Shown: positions 44,733 to 56,443, numbered from the stretch's first letter. The stretch: DNA of 64,000 nt from Leucosporidium creatinivorum (GCA_001600635.1 BCKL01000034.1:62001-126000); one strand, 5' to 3'. Notes: generated by a model not told the origin, from the sequence alone. Made by a program: numbers and translations.

Positions 44733-47700
44733 ATGAGCAGCACGAGCATTAGACCACAGCGCAAGGCTACGAAACGACAGTACGCCAACGATGGAGCGCC
44801 CGTCGAGTCGGACGTCGAGATGAGTGAGGGAGACGAGCAGGCGACGACGAGGCGAGTAGGGAAGGGCAAGGGTGAACATGCTCCAGCGGGTGGTAGAGCT
44901 CCAACTGATACTAGCTCTATTCGACTACAGGCAAGGGTAAGACGAGCAAGAGCAAGAGCAAGCGAGCAGCTCAGCCCGTCGCGTCAGACGAGGAGGATGA
45001 GCTCGACAGCAGTTCTGAGGTGGAGCAGCCTACCAAGAAGCGCAAGAAGGCGACCAAGATGACACAACGCAAGAAGAACAACAAGCAGAAGAAGGGAAAG
45101 CTCGAGCTCATCAACACGCTGCCTGTCGAGCTCTTCGCCGAGGTGAGCTCTTCGCATCTCGTCTCGCCTGCTCGCGAGGGGGCTGCAGCTGACTTGTCGC
45201 TCGCTTGGTCGCACACAGATCTGCACCTACCTCATGCCGGGAGACCTACTCGCCCTTTCGCGCACCAACAAGGCCTTCCGCTCGTCGCTCACCTCGCCCG
45301 GCTCGCTCTCGCTCTGGAAAGCTTCGCGTCGCTCGGTCGGTCTCCCCGATCTCACTGCAGATGGCATGAGCGAGTACCAGTATGCGCATCTCGTGTTCGG
45401 TACCCGTTGCGATGTAAGGAGACGCTCAAGAATCTCGAGAGCCAAGAAAACTGACCTCCCTCCTCTCGGCGCAGGGCTGTGGCTGCATCGACAGGAAGCT
45501 GGCCGACTTCTCCGTTCGCAAGCGCCTCTGCAACCCCTGTCGTAAGCAGCAGTACGGCTCTTGATTCGCTGTGATCCCTTCCGTCAAGGAGAGCTGACGT
45601 TCTGTGCAGCTGGGTCCTGCTCAGCTCCCAGCTCGAGGACAAAAGCCCCGGCCTTCATCCGTTGGCATCCTCGCTAGCTCTCTACACCGTCTGTGAGTCG
45701 TAGCTTGCTCCGCTTAGCTGCAGTAACTTATTTCCGTCCTGCAGGCACTTACGCATATCGTCACCCTTGGCATTGGGACAGCACTCGCAGTAGCTTCTGC
45801 ATCGCTAATGCATTCTCGACCCCTTCGCTGACCCCCTCTCGTATCTACAACAGAGTACGGCTTTCTCCGACCTCGAGGCGGTGAGCGACAAACTCTGGGA
45901 GCTCGATCCGAACGGCGGCGAGGACGGGCTGTCGGAGGATGAGGCGCTGCTTCGTGAGCTCCTAGACGAGGACGAGATGAGCACCTCCGTCACCACTCGC
46001 ACTCGACAGTCTCGTCGCCCCTCTGTCTATGGACACGATGTCTCAAGCGCCGGCAAGAGTCGACACTCTTCCCAGCTCGGCGAGGAGGATGAGGGAACGG
46101 AGGCCGAGGGTGAGGGTGAGGAAGTCGAGGAGGATCAGGAGTGCGCGAGGAAGAGCGCTTCGTTGAAGGAGTTTATCGAGAAGAGAGAGGCGCTGAGGAA
46201 GGCGTCGGCGCAGGTAAGCTCTCGCCGATTCGGCCGTCACCTCGTCGCCAAGCTCACGCCTTCACGATTTGCAAAAGACGGCAAGTCGGTGTACGACGCG
46301 GTGATCGAGCTGAAGAAGAGGTTGAAAGAAGTGGCGCTCGACACCGCTATTGTGAAGGAGACGGCCGGCGACGAACGCCGAGAGGCGTGAGTTCTCCGTT
46401 CTCCCTCCCGCTTGACGACGCATGCTGACCGCTTCCCACAGCATCCAGAAGAAGATTCTCGAGGAGCTCAAGGACTATGCCGAAGACGAGTGAGTAATCG
46501 CTGCCATGCAGGGCACCCTGCTCACGCTGACGCGACCCCGGCTTAGCTTCGTCCACGCTCGGTTGTGGAGGACCAGCAAGCTCGTCAACGAAGGCGGTTC
46601 TCTCACCGATGAGGGTGAGCATTGGTCACAAATTTCAAACATCGTACTGCATACTGACCCGCTCATCTTTTCGCAGGCTGGGAGGAGATCAAGCCCAAGG
46701 TCGTCAAGCTGCTCGCTCGGATCAAGGCGCAACAGGAACAAGCCGAGCTCGCCAATGACCAGCAGTCGCGTCAAATAACTCTTCGTCCTCGCTACGAGCA
46801 GCTGCTCGACATTCAGCCCACCGACCAGGCCCGTCACTCGCTTCCCCTCTTCGCCGACTTTCTCCACCTCGCCAGCGTCAAGGAGCTGTGGGAGCCGGAT
46901 GAGGCCGACGCCGAGGACGACGAGGTGTGGGAGGAGCATCTTGACTTCATCAACGAGGAGCTCGACGAATACCGCCTCGACGTTCGCCTTCAAGCCGTCA
47001 AGACGATTCTCGAAGCGACGACCGAGATGAGCGAGGAGGACCTCGACGGCGACGTCGACACCCTTGGACCCGACAGCTATAGCCACAAATGGCTCGCTCG
47101 ACCCGTCTCCTACCTCGCCTGCAACCTACCCAGGTGTCGAAGGACTCGTCGCTGGCGCTACACCAACGGGGGTTTGCACCGCGAGCAAGCTCGCCCTGCC
47201 TTCTTCGGCTCCCTCCCGGACCTTCTTGCCCATCAACACAAGGTGCACGCCGAAGTCACCTTCTCTGATACGCAACGCAAGCGGCGCGAGGAAGAAGGCC
47301 TCGTCGGCCACTTCCATCTTCCTCCTCTCGTCGTCTCGGCGCTCTCCTCGGTGATCGAGCTCGCTGGAGACGAAGACGAGGACGCGACGGTAGACGACCT
47401 CGCTGGCGTCACTCACCACAGTGGGGAGACTCGTAGCTGGCGCGTCAAGCAGCAAACGGCGCACCTCGTTTGGGAGAACGCGACGAGCCACAAGCGCAAC
47501 TTTGGTCGCTGGAGCGATTTGGTGAGCTCTTCTCTCTTCTCTCTCTTCGCTGCTCATCGGAGCGAAAAGCTTTCCTGACATTGTCCCCCGACCGCACAAA
47601 ACAGATCGACGAAACCATCAAGCAAGCCGAGAAGGCGGCTAAGAGCAAGCGGATCCTCGAAGTCCCGACCATCGTCCTGCACGACAAGATGCCGCAGATC

Positions 47701-47850
47701 GAGGCGAGGGAGAAGAAAAAGAAGAGAAGGGAGGCCAAGATGAAGAAGCAGAACGCTCGGCGCACTCGGGACGACTATTCGGATTGAGGCCTAGGGGCGC
47801 CGTCGCCGAGCCGAGAGGGTAGGGTCGAAGGAGACGTGCTTGAGCTTGTG
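44406..47850. repeat. Inverted segmental duplication, copy B
   Basis: Plus-strand partner of 19706-23152. It contains about 330 bp of 5' flank, the complete F-box gene and about 60 bp of 3' flank, ending near gagacgtgcttgagcttg (47831-47848). Coding exons are more alike than introns, consistent with two functioning copies separated by about 21 kb. Confidence 0.85.
44733..47787 (+). CDS. F-box protein with post-F-box Cys cluster, copy B
   Basis: Paralogue of the gene at 19755-22812, in opposite orientation. It starts MSSTSIRPQRKATKRQ; the F-box reads NTLPVELFAEICTYLMPGDL and the Cys cluster C-D-G-C-G-C...L-C-N-P-C. The glutamate-rich region precedes SDLEAVSDKLWELDPNGGED and the conserved C-terminal region (LDEYRLDVRLQAVKTILEAT; CNLPRC; FFGSLPDLLAHQHKVHAEVT; HFHLPPLVVSALSSVIELA), ending in a lysine-rich tail and TGA at 47785-47787. 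About 12 exons; the ones near 45740-45880 are the least similar to copy A and their phases are uncertain. It has no clear internal stop, so it is probably a working adaptor with diverged specificity. Confidence 0.82.
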
Positions 47851-48383
47851 CAGAGGGCTGCAGATACTTTTGGTGCTGTGAACGATACCGCTTGATGCGA
47901 CATCTTGCTTGCTAGAGAGGCGGGAGCGAACCCGAGAGGCTCTTGATCGTCTCGGCGAAGGCGCTTGACTCTGGCTTCAGGCCTAGCGTGGCTTGAGGCT
48001 TCAGGCCTAGCGTGGCTTGAGCACACTCGAACTCTAGCCTGAACTGCGCTTCTGACTGCCCAAGAGACCTTCCGAGGAAGGAGGCGAGGCCAGATGAGCA
48101 TGGAAACCTCAGCGCCGAGCGCCGAGCTTCGCCCTTTCGGAGTCGGACCATGCGAGGCGTTCGTTGTTTGTTAGGATTTGGGACACCTCCTGAGAAGAGA
48201 TGTCAACGCTCAAGTACTGCAGCGATGCAGTTTGATCTTCACCCCCCTCAATCCCTTGTTCGCGGCGAACTTTCGCTCGCTTCAAGCTTTCCCTCCCACT
48301 TCATTCCTCGACTTCTCACTGACAGCGCCGGAGCAACCCTAGACGATAGTAGGGAAGCGGCTGCATCGCGTTAAGCAGCCCCA
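47788..48383. other. Intergenic between F-box copy B and the PIN-domain gene
   Basis: 596 bp. The first 60 bp belong to the duplicated block. A 24-bp tandem repeat lies at 47973-48020. The remainder should contain the promoter of the PIN-domain gene; no other coding sequence was seen. Confidence 0.5.
47973..48020. repeat. 24-bp tandem repeat, two perfect copies
   Basis: Units 47973-47996 and 47997-48020 are identical; each begins ggcttcaggcctagc. It is a local duplication and has no counterpart downstream of F-box copy A. Confidence 0.85.
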
Positions 48384-50197
48384 ATGCCCGCCTATGCCGA
48401 CCTCATCCCTCAGCCCGCTCGCTCCTCCAGCTCGAACGAGCCGATTCTCGTGACGCTCACGCTGGGCCCACACGACATCGAGGAGGTCCTCATGGAAGTG
48501 GAGGAGATTCCGCCACCTGCCGAGGAGGTGCTGGATGCGGTACAGAGCTTGAGGAGCAGGGAAGAGCTGGTCGAGGTCGAGATGGAGGCGTGGTGGGAGA
48601 GTGAGAGCTCGGTGGGACAAGGCAGCTCGATGCAAGGGACAGTAGTAGTGCTTGGTGAGTGTTACTGCTCTATGAGCCGCTACGGAGTACAGAGCTGACC
48701 TCCAGAGCGAGAGCAGACACCAACATCCTCTTGCGGCACCTCCCTCTCCTACAAGCCTTCGTTAATCTCGTTCATCAGCATCACCGAGCTACGGGAATAC
48801 CTCCGCCCGTCCTCGTCATCCCTCACATCGTCATCAGCGAGCTGGACGGGCTCAAGAACTCGACCCGGCTCGCCGACGCGCACGACTCGCGCACCCAAGC
48901 GTCCATCTCGACCCTCGCTCGCCGCGCTACCTCTTGGACCCTCTCCGTCATCAGTAACACCACCCCCTCACTCGTTCGCGGGCAGCGGAAAGACGAAACG
49001 CTCCTGCCTCGGGACGCAAGGGGGAGGCAGGTCGGCGCCGAGAACAACGATGCGCTGGTGCTGGACGCGGCGCTGTGGCATCTCAAGCATGGAGGGAAGG
49101 TGGCGTTGCTGACGGAGGATAAGAACTTGTGCTTGAAAGCACGGATCGAGGGCGTGACAGAGGCCTTCGGCGTGCAGGACCGCGAGGACGAGGGGAGGTT
49201 GCTCGAGCGGTTGGATGCTGAGTTTGCTAGGACGACGAAGGAGGAGGGGACAAGGCAGACGAGCCATGCGAGGGAGCCGCCTAATTCTCCCACGCGACGA
49301 AGGCGAGGATCCACCGCCGCTTCCACTCCTCGGCGCCCTCCAATTGATCGCTCAACCTCCGTCCATTCACCACCACCCTCACCAGCTGTCTCGCACCCAC
49401 GCTCCACCGCCACTCCCATCCCTCTGTCCTCCTCCAATAATCACCTCGACTCCATAGAGCTCGAACCTCCGTCCATCCGTCCTCCTCTCACCTCCCCTCC
49501 CCTCGAGCCGACTCTCAAACCCATCCGAGCTCCCTCGGACGTCTTCTTCAACCTTTCCGAGGTCTTGGTCTCATTCATCGCGGTGCGAGTCTATCGGCAG
49601 ATTTACGAGAAGCTGGAGAAGGATAGACCGAGGGAGCAGGCGCAGTGGATGGAGCAGCTGGGGGACTGGAGATGGTGGAGTGCTGGGGAGTGTGTTGGAG
49701 CGATGAGAGAGTGGTGGGTAGAAGGAGGGCTCGAGGAGGTTGGTCTGAGGGGACTGCAAAGGGAGCCAGCGCCAACACCCGAGCCGGCACCGAAGCCGCC
49801 CCCACCTCCGCCTTCGATACGAGGACCGCAGTCCTCTCGCTGGGCCTCCATTCCTCCACCATCTCACTCCCCTACACCTCGACCACCAGCACCACCACCG
49901 CCCTTAACCCGAACCTCCCACCGCACTCGCCTCGACCCCTCGAAACGTCTCCGAGCCCTTCACTCCTCCCTCCCCTCCCTACAATCCTCACTCCTCACCG
50001 CCGCCGCTCAAACGAACAGCTGGTCAGCGCCACGATGGGAGGTCCTGATCGAAGGGATCGGGGAGCTGTTGATTGCTTTCCTCGGCGGGTGGTTCGATGG
50101 GGAGGTAAAGGGGAGTGTGAGGGCTGTGGTGAGGCAGTGGGAGCAACAGCTGCAGGGTGTGGGAGTCAAGGTTGAGTTGGATGAGATAGGGCTGTAG
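48384..50197 (+). CDS. PIN-domain ribonuclease, Swt1-like
   Basis: Probable nuclear endoribonuclease of the Swt1 type, a family linked to mRNP quality control. Two exons (48384-48654 and 48717-50197) code 583 residues. The PIN domain begins across the splice with VVVLDTNILLRHL (first acidic residue formed as G|AC), then PHIVISELDGLKNS, NNDALVLDAALWHLK and VALLTEDKNLCLKA, which supply the expected acidic metal ligands. A proline/serine-rich linker (about 49250-49530) leads to a helical C-terminal domain (SDVFFNLSEVLVSFIAVRVY; WEVLIEGIGELLIAFLGGWF). The first 90 residues are acidic and unassigned. It converges with DPH1. Confidence 0.82.
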
Positions 50198-50335
50198 CTG
50201 GACATGTAACCGCTCCTTATTGGGGATCACGAGCACGAGCAGGGCGAGCGAGAGATGAGACAGCTCGCCGAGTCCTCTCCGGCACGCCGAGTCTGTCAAA
50301 GCGTTGCTTGCGCTGAGAAACTACTGCTGAGCTTC

Positions 50336-52230
50336 TCAGACTGCGACCGATACCACAGGCGCCGCCTCCGCCTTGGGAGCTCGCCTACTCCTCGGCACCG
50401 GCCGTCCCTTCTCTCCTCCCGCCTTCTTAACTCCCATCCCATGCCTCGGCGTCCACTCTCCCAAGCTCTTGTCCGCATAAAAGTCCATCGGGTAGTCCTC
50501 CTCGCTCTCCCCGATGAACGCTCCCTTGCCCTCCACTCCCTCCTTAATCGCCGGCACGCCCATCCCTCCCCATCCTCTCGCTCCCTGCACGCCAAGAGCG
50601 ACAGAGGCTTCGTAAGGCGAGAGGAGGGGTTTGGGGAAGGCGTAACCCCAATCGATGGAGAGGCGCGGGCAGGAGGTCTGTACGAAGGTCGAGATGTTGG
50701 TGAAGAGGGCGAGCTTGGCGGGGGAGAGCTCGGAGAGGAGCATCGGGATGAAGGGGGTTGGTTGGCGCGTGGTGGTGCGGGTGAGGGTGGTGGAGGTCGA
50801 AGGACTCGGTGAGAGGTGGCGCGTGACGGACTGAGGAAGGTAAAGTGGGAGGTCAGCGCCGAGCAACGAGAGAAGCGAAACTCGAAGTCGACTCACTCTC
50901 AGTACCCTCAGATTGCCCTGCCTTCCCAGCGTACCCAACACAACAGCCCAGTAGTCCTTCTCGCCTCCTGCAGCAGAAGTGACCCTCAAGCTATCCCTCG
51001 CCTGCTCGACCGCCTGACCTCGCATCTTGCGCATCTCCTCATGCTCGTACAGCTCCCGAGTAAAACGCTTGGTGTAGGGATCGTAGCGGAAAGCGGGGAT
51101 GAGAGGGTTGGCGATCATGACGGATTCGAGGTGAAAGCGACCATCGCCGACGTAGCTGTATATGCGAACGCCGAGATGAGGGCGAGAAGCGATCTGAGAT
51201 GAGGCGAAGACGTACATGAGAGCATCCGTATCGGGGTCCAGTCGAGGTGCGGTACATCCGAGGATCTCTCCTGGACTGAGCGGCTTGACCTGAGGAACGG
51301 CAACCTCAAACTTGGGTTGAGCCCTCCTCTCCACCGGCCTTGACGACTCTGAGCCGCCCTGCTCCCCGTCCTTGGCGGCCTCGATAGCCAGCCTCTCTGG
51401 TGGCAGATCCTCCTCCGGAACCTCGGCCTCCAAATCCGTGTTGAGGCCCTGAACGGCGGCAACGAATTGAATCGTTCCAACGACGGCGAGCTTGGTAGGC
51501 TTCTCGGGAGTGTTGGTGGGTGCTGAGGGTGCTGGGTTGGTAGAGTCCTCGATGGTGATCTCGAGTTCGGGTCCCTTGCCCTTGGAAGAGCCGCGAGTGC
51601 CGGTAGGAGAGGGGATGCAGTGAGGGAAGTTGAGCCGAACCGAGGCGGCGAGGTGAGCTCGGTCGACAGAGATCTCGACGAAGACGTAGAGGGTCTTGAT
51701 GGTGGTGGTGTCGACGGGGACTGTGCGAAGGAGGAGCGATGAGCTGGGCTCGATGGACGCCGAGAAAGGGGAGAAAGCTCACCGAGGCAGCTGTGGCCGT
51801 AATGCACCATCATATCGCACCCGAGCGCCCTTGCGGTGTAGTCATCGATGCAGCAAGCGCCGTAGGTGACATCTCCCATGATGACACACTCTGCTCCGCT
51901 GAACCGCTCGATAATATCGACGATGGAGCAGCCGTACATGAGCAGCCCCTCGGGCATCTGCAGGGCCACGCGAGTAGCGCCATTCTTCTTGATTTGGGCG
52001 ATCGTCTTGGGGATCTCAAAGTTGTAGTTGGCTGGCAGCAGGTGGCCGATGGCTGCTAGCAATAGAGGATCGGTTTGTGCCGTGGCGAGCTGAGAAGCGG
52101 CGACGAGGGGCGAGGAAGAGGTGGAAGCGCGAGAGCCGGAAGGTGCTGCACCTGATCGTCCTACAAATCGCTTGCGAGACGCTGGCTTGGCTGCTGCCGG
52201 TGCAGCTTCGGTCGAGGAGCAGCAAGACAT
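50336..52230 (-). CDS. DPH1: Diphthamide biosynthesis protein Dph1
   Basis: With Dph2, a radical-type iron-sulfur enzyme that starts diphthamide formation on elongation factor 2. Exons 52230-51783, 51720-50897 and 50830-50336 code 588 residues, longer than the common length of about 430. The extra length comes from an insert rich in P/E/K ([20 protein letters not shown] and following) and a disordered tail. The three cluster-binding cysteines are in place: [31 protein letters not shown] and [13 protein letters not shown]. The C-terminal signature reads [12 protein letters not shown] and [19 protein letters not shown]. The GYAF and YEA elements distinguish Dph1 from Dph2. It is divergent from the F-box/LRR gene with 220 bp between the starts. 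Confidence 0.93.
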
Positions 52231-52450
52231 GGTGGGCGAAGTCTAAAAGACGGATCGCCTTTTCGCTTCCTGTTTGTCACTGCTATCGCTCTCAACTCGG
52301 CTTCAACGCGTAGGAAGAGTCTGTACATTAGTCGTAGCCCCTCGCCCGAGTGCGCTGGTGCTTTCTATCGCCCTACAGGACCTCAGGTGAGCGTATAACA
52401 ACACGGGCCTCCGCCACTGCTTGAAGCTCACTGGTTGATTCTGCAGCACA

Positions 52451-53992
52451 ATGGCCAACCTCGGTAGCCTTCCGCCAGAGCTGCTGCACAATATTTTCGA
52501 CTTTCTGCCGATTCACACCACTTCCATCCGCCCTCGCTCGGCCTTACTCCCCCTCCTCAGCACCTCCCGCTACCACAACGCCGTCGCTGCACCTCTGCTC
52601 AGCTCGGAAATCAGCCTGGGATCATTGGAGCACGCCGAGGCTTTCCTACAAGCCAAGTCGGAGGACTTGAATCTCGCAGACAGCGTCACGGCGCTCGTCT
52701 TTCAAGCGCCGAGCAGCGCCGGGGGATCCAGCCTCCGGGCGAGCAGCAGATGGACTGCAGACGTAGCAAGACGGCTCGTCAAGGGGTTGCCGCATCTGAG
52801 CGAGCTTCGGCTCAGCGGGTTCGAGTCGGTGGAAGCGGTGAACGCTGTCCTGGCAGAGGCCACCGATTCCCCGCCGGTCGGATCAAGAGCTGACTCGAGC
52901 TCTTCGCTACAGGTCCCGCTCATCACAGACTTGCACCTCGATTTCGAGGGGACTAGCTGCTACTACGATGATGGACACGCGAGGAGGTTGAGCTCGCCGC
53001 TCGCTTCCCCCTTTGACGATCTTGACGACGACGACGAGGAGCTGAGCGATGAACAGGAGGGCTCGAAGCTTCGCTCGACGCTTTCTCTCTGCTGCTCGAT
53101 GCCTGCTCTAGAGCAGCTCTCTGTCTCGCATTTGCCACGGTCTACTCGGCCGCTGCTGCCCACCCTCGGCGCTGCCTCAAGCCTTCGCCGACTCGCCCTC
53201 GACCATAGCCACATCACCGGCGAGGAGCTGCTCGCCATCATCTCGCAACATCAAATTACCCTACTGCATATCTCTCTCGTCCAATGCACAGGATTCGGCC
53301 GTTCAGCACTCGTCGACGCCATCGCGGCCCTCGGACCAGGCCTCAGGTCCCTTCGCATCGAACAGGACGACTTTCCGGCGCCCTCTCCGCCCTCTCCGAT
53401 GTCCCCGCAACGCTCTCCGCTTTCCTCGCCTACTCCCTCGAGCCGTACCGCACCTTCCACTCCACTTCGGTCGCCTTCTCCTGCCCCCTCCGCCATCGCC
53501 GCTCCCAACCTCTTCAGGATCCTCGATTCGCTCCTCACATACACGCCCGCGCTACAGCATCTCGCCTTCTCGGGTCATCTGGCCTCACCGCATCTCATTC
53601 CCCTCCTCGCCTCTCAATCGCCCAACCTCCTCACCCTCACCATCGCCGAATCTCGGGCCCCGCCCTCTGCCCTTCTACCGCTCCTCAACAACCACAACAC
53701 TCGCTTTCCTCGTCTACGCCGGCTCGCCATCACCTTCGCTCGCCGAAACGCAGGACAGCAAGAATGCGAGGAGGAGGAGCAGCAAGCGGCCGAGCAGGAG
53801 GGCTTGGAGGACCTGTACGGCGCTGCTTTGGATCGGGAAGTCGAGTTGGTGGGGGAGGCGTTCGAGAGGATCAAGAGGAAGATCTCGTGGGCGCAGGAGA
53901 TGGCTGGGGCGTATGGACCGGGAGAGACGAAGGAGATGGTCCCTGCTCCGCCGAGGAGGTTGAAGCGAGCGGGAGTAGGAATGAGGAGGTGA
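52451..53992 (+). CDS. F-box protein with leucine-rich-repeat-like body, intronless
   Basis: Single-exon protein of 513 residues, unusual among the intron-rich neighbours. The N-terminal F-box reads ANLGSLPPELLHNIFDFLPI. Leucine-rich strands follow (LPHLSELRLSGFESVEAV; PALEQLSVSHLPRS; SSLRRLALDHSHITGEEL; ALGPGLRSLRIEQDDF; ALQHLAFSGHLASPHLIPLL; SPNLLTLTIAESRAPPSAL). Two low-complexity inserts are present: an acidic DDLDDDDEELSDEQEG and a Ser/Pro run at about 53380-53490. It is probably an SCF substrate adaptor; the substrate is unknown. It is unrelated to the duplicated F-box pair beyond the F-box and lacks their Cys cluster. Confidence 0.85.
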   Translation: MANLGSLPPELLHNIFDFLPIHTTSIRPRSALLPLLSTSRYHNAVAAPLLSSEISLGSLEHAEAFLQAKSEDLNLADSVTALVFQAPSSAGGSSLRASSRWTADVARRLVKGLPHLSELRLSGFESVEAVNAVLAEATDSPPVGSRADSSSSLQVPLITDLHLDFEGTSCYYDDGHARRLSSPLASPFDDLDDDDEELSDEQEGSKLRSTLSLCCSMPALEQLSVSHLPRSTRPLLPTLGAASSLRRLALDHSHITGEELLAIISQHQITLLHISLVQCTGFGRSALVDAIAALGPGLRSLRIEQDDFPAPSPPSPMSPQRSPLSSPTPSSRTAPSTPLRSPSPAPSAIAAPNLFRILDSLLTYTPALQHLAFSGHLASPHLIPLLASQSPNLLTLTIAESRAPPSALLPLLNNHNTRFPRLRRLAITFARRNAGQQECEEEEQQAAEQEGLEDLYGAALDREVELVGEAFERIKRKISWAQEMAGAYGPGETKEMVPAPPRRLKRAGVGMRR

Positions 53993-54188
53993 TTTGTTCA
54001 ATTGTCGTTAGTTCGCATGTAGTTAGGTAGTGAGGCTGTGCTTGCTTGTTATATTTGATTTTGCTACACCTCACTTCGAAGGTCAGCCTGCGAAGTGACG
54101 ACGGGTCCGTTGCGAACAGCTGCAACCTGCAACTCAGCTCTTCCGTCTACCGCACCTTGCTCGTCTCGCTCATCAACTACAGTACAAC

Positions 54189-56023
54189 ATGCAAGGACAT
54201 CAACTCATCTCGATCCACGACGTCGAGATCACCCACCTACTCGCAGGAGAGGCTACAGTCCTCGCTCGCGGAGAGCTCAGTCTCGCGCTCGTCAGCGTGC
54301 CCCTCGAGCGCTCGCGGCCCACGACGCCCGCACTCAAGCTGGGCGAGAAGTCGAGTGCAGCTCCTCCCATCCCTGCTCGCCCTGCTAGCCCGTCGACGGA
54401 CGAATGGCTGCTCCTCAGCCTCTCCGCACCAGGCGACTCTGAGCCACTGTTCGAGATGCCCGTTCCAGCTACTTCGAGGTGAGCTCGGGAAGAGTGTGCA
54501 TGACAGTAGAAGTGAGCTGACGCAGCTCTACAGGATCATCACCACCCCTCCTTCGAGCTACGTGATTCCCAATACCTCAGCCGGCCTCGACAACGATGAG
54601 GCGGGATTCATCAAGGTCACCCTACCCTCCACCCTCGATACCGAAACGCACGAGTCCTTCCAAGCGATCCTCTGGAACCTCACCTCCTTCTCGGCCGCTT
54701 CTCCCTCCTCGGCGCCCCCTCCTCCCGCCTACGCCGACAAAGACCTTCGCTCCAAGCTCGTCCTCGTGGACAACAACGGAGAGGTTCTCGGTTCCCTCTC
54801 CTCCGACCTCGCCGTCTCGGAGGATCCCTCTCTCTCCGCCGAGGGTCAAGGAGCGCACGAGAAGGAGCCCGTCGTCATCGAGGCTTCGACTGGGACTGGA
54901 AGCTTCGACTTCACCGCTCGCCCCATCTCGGCCTTCACCCCCACTCCCAACCCTACCAACTCGTCCATCATCCGCGCAGCGGACTACATCTCCCGCGGCG
55001 TGGTCGTCGGCGCCGAGGTGCTCGGTCGAGGAATGGAAGCTGGAGCAGACAAGTGGGTCAAGAGCCGACCTGCCACCGAGAATCCTATGGTCTTCTCCCC
55101 TACTACTTCCAAGCACGTCGCCACGGGCAACCACTACACCGGCAAGGCGGTCGTCGTTTCGGGCAAGGCGGCGGCGATGATTGGCAACTTGGCGCAGGTG
55201 GCGGGGGACAAGATTGGCAAGGGATTGGGCATCCAGTCGACGCCGAGTGGGAAACAGCCTACCGGTATCAAGGGCTTGGTCAATAAGAGCCTCGTAGCTG
55301 CCAACGTTGTGTTTGATTCGATCGAGACTGGGTCAGTAGCTCAGCTTTCTTGCTTCGACCGAGACGAGGCTGACCATTCTTTGCGCGCAACAGAGGGAAG
55401 CACCTTCTTGCTTCTGGCAGTCAGTCCGCTACTCAGGTCGTCGGTCACTCTTACGGACCCGAAGCGGCGGCTGTTTCCAGCAAGCTCGGCGGTAGCGTGC
55501 AGCGTACGTTGTGTTCTCGTCTCACCTCACTATAGGCGTTAGCTGACGTCTTTCCTACTCTAGACGTTGCCTTGGTCTACATCGAGTGAGTTTCGCTGGA
55601 ACGGCTCATGTGCTCGGCGCCGAGCTTTGTGATTCGCTCCCTCTGGCGCTGGCTGACCACTGCTCCTCCCACAGTGCCCGAGGAGTCGGCCGCAAAGCAC
55701 TCTTGAAGAGCATCGGCAAGTCCGCTTTCCGCGCCAAGATGGCCGACGGCCGCGAGGTTATCCTCTCGGACGAGGGAGAAGGTCAAGGCCTGCAGATGGC
55801 AGCGCCCGTCGCCGAGAAGCCTACCATCCCCTCGCGCCCTTCGCCACCCTCTGCACTAGCTCCTGCGCCAGCTCCCGCCGCTCCCCTTGCCACCGCCGCC
55901 GCTCCTCCTGCAGTCGCCTACGAGGTCAGGCAGCCCTCGGTCGCTAGGCCTACTGCCTCGCCGCCTTCTCAGTCGATGCCAGGCGGGTGGTCGACGTTCG
56001 GTGGGAAAGAGAAGACGGCCTGA
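54189..56023 (+). CDS. Senescence/spartin-domain protein
   Basis: Fungal protein with the senescence domain found in plant ERD7-type and animal spartin proteins, which bind lipid droplets or membranes in those systems. Exons are 54189-54478, 54534-55331, 55394-55503, a 22-nt microexon at 55564-55585, and 55675-56023, giving 522 residues in phase. The N-terminal beta-rich part (QLISIHDVEITHLLAGEATV; FIKVTLPSTLDTETHESFQA) leads to the glycine/alanine-rich helical senescence domain (AADYISRGVVVGAEVLGRGM; NHYTGKAVVVSGKAAAMIGN; KGLVNKSLVAANVVFDSIET; DARGVGRKALLKSIGKSAFR). The C-terminal tail is P/A-rich. The molecular role in fungi is not established. Confidence 0.82.
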
Positions 56024-56443
56024 GGCATACGCATGACCTTTCTGTACCACTATTGAGCATCTCTTAGTATATGAAAAGCAATACACGTGCACCGAGTCCT
56101 TCCGCGAGGTCGTCGCTCGGCGCTCGGCGAAGAGATGTCGGGAAGAGCTTGCTCGCGTCGTGACAAGACATGTAGCCGATCTATCGTTGCTCTTCGTCAT
56201 TCAATCCGGCGGTCTCCGAAATTTCGGAAGGGCGGCAGTTCATTTGGAGCCCCTCCCCGCTATTTCCTCGACCGTTCTCGGCGCTGGCTGATCCCTTCGT
56301 CGCTTTGCGTCCTTTGCTCGACTCGCACTTCTGCCGCGCTTCATCTCCTCGTCTTTCAGCTTGTCTGGGCACTGCCACAGCACCACAAGCTCCCACGCCC
56401 TCGACTGCAGCCCCTGCCGGTTATTTCTCGGCGTTCAAACGCG
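56024..56443. other. Intergenic between senescence-domain gene and DUF6534 gene
   Basis: 420 bp, both neighbours on the plus strand. No coding sequence or repeat was recognised; it presumably holds the 3' UTR and the promoter of the membrane-protein gene. Confidence 0.5.

Noticed and set aside
44733-47787. F-box copy B considered as a pseudogene because of an apparent 2-base difference near YGFLPDLE
   Set aside because: A consistent reading with splice sites exists on both sides, the rest of the gene is open, and the copy A phase is uncertain at the same place, so a shifted acceptor explains it better than a broken gene.
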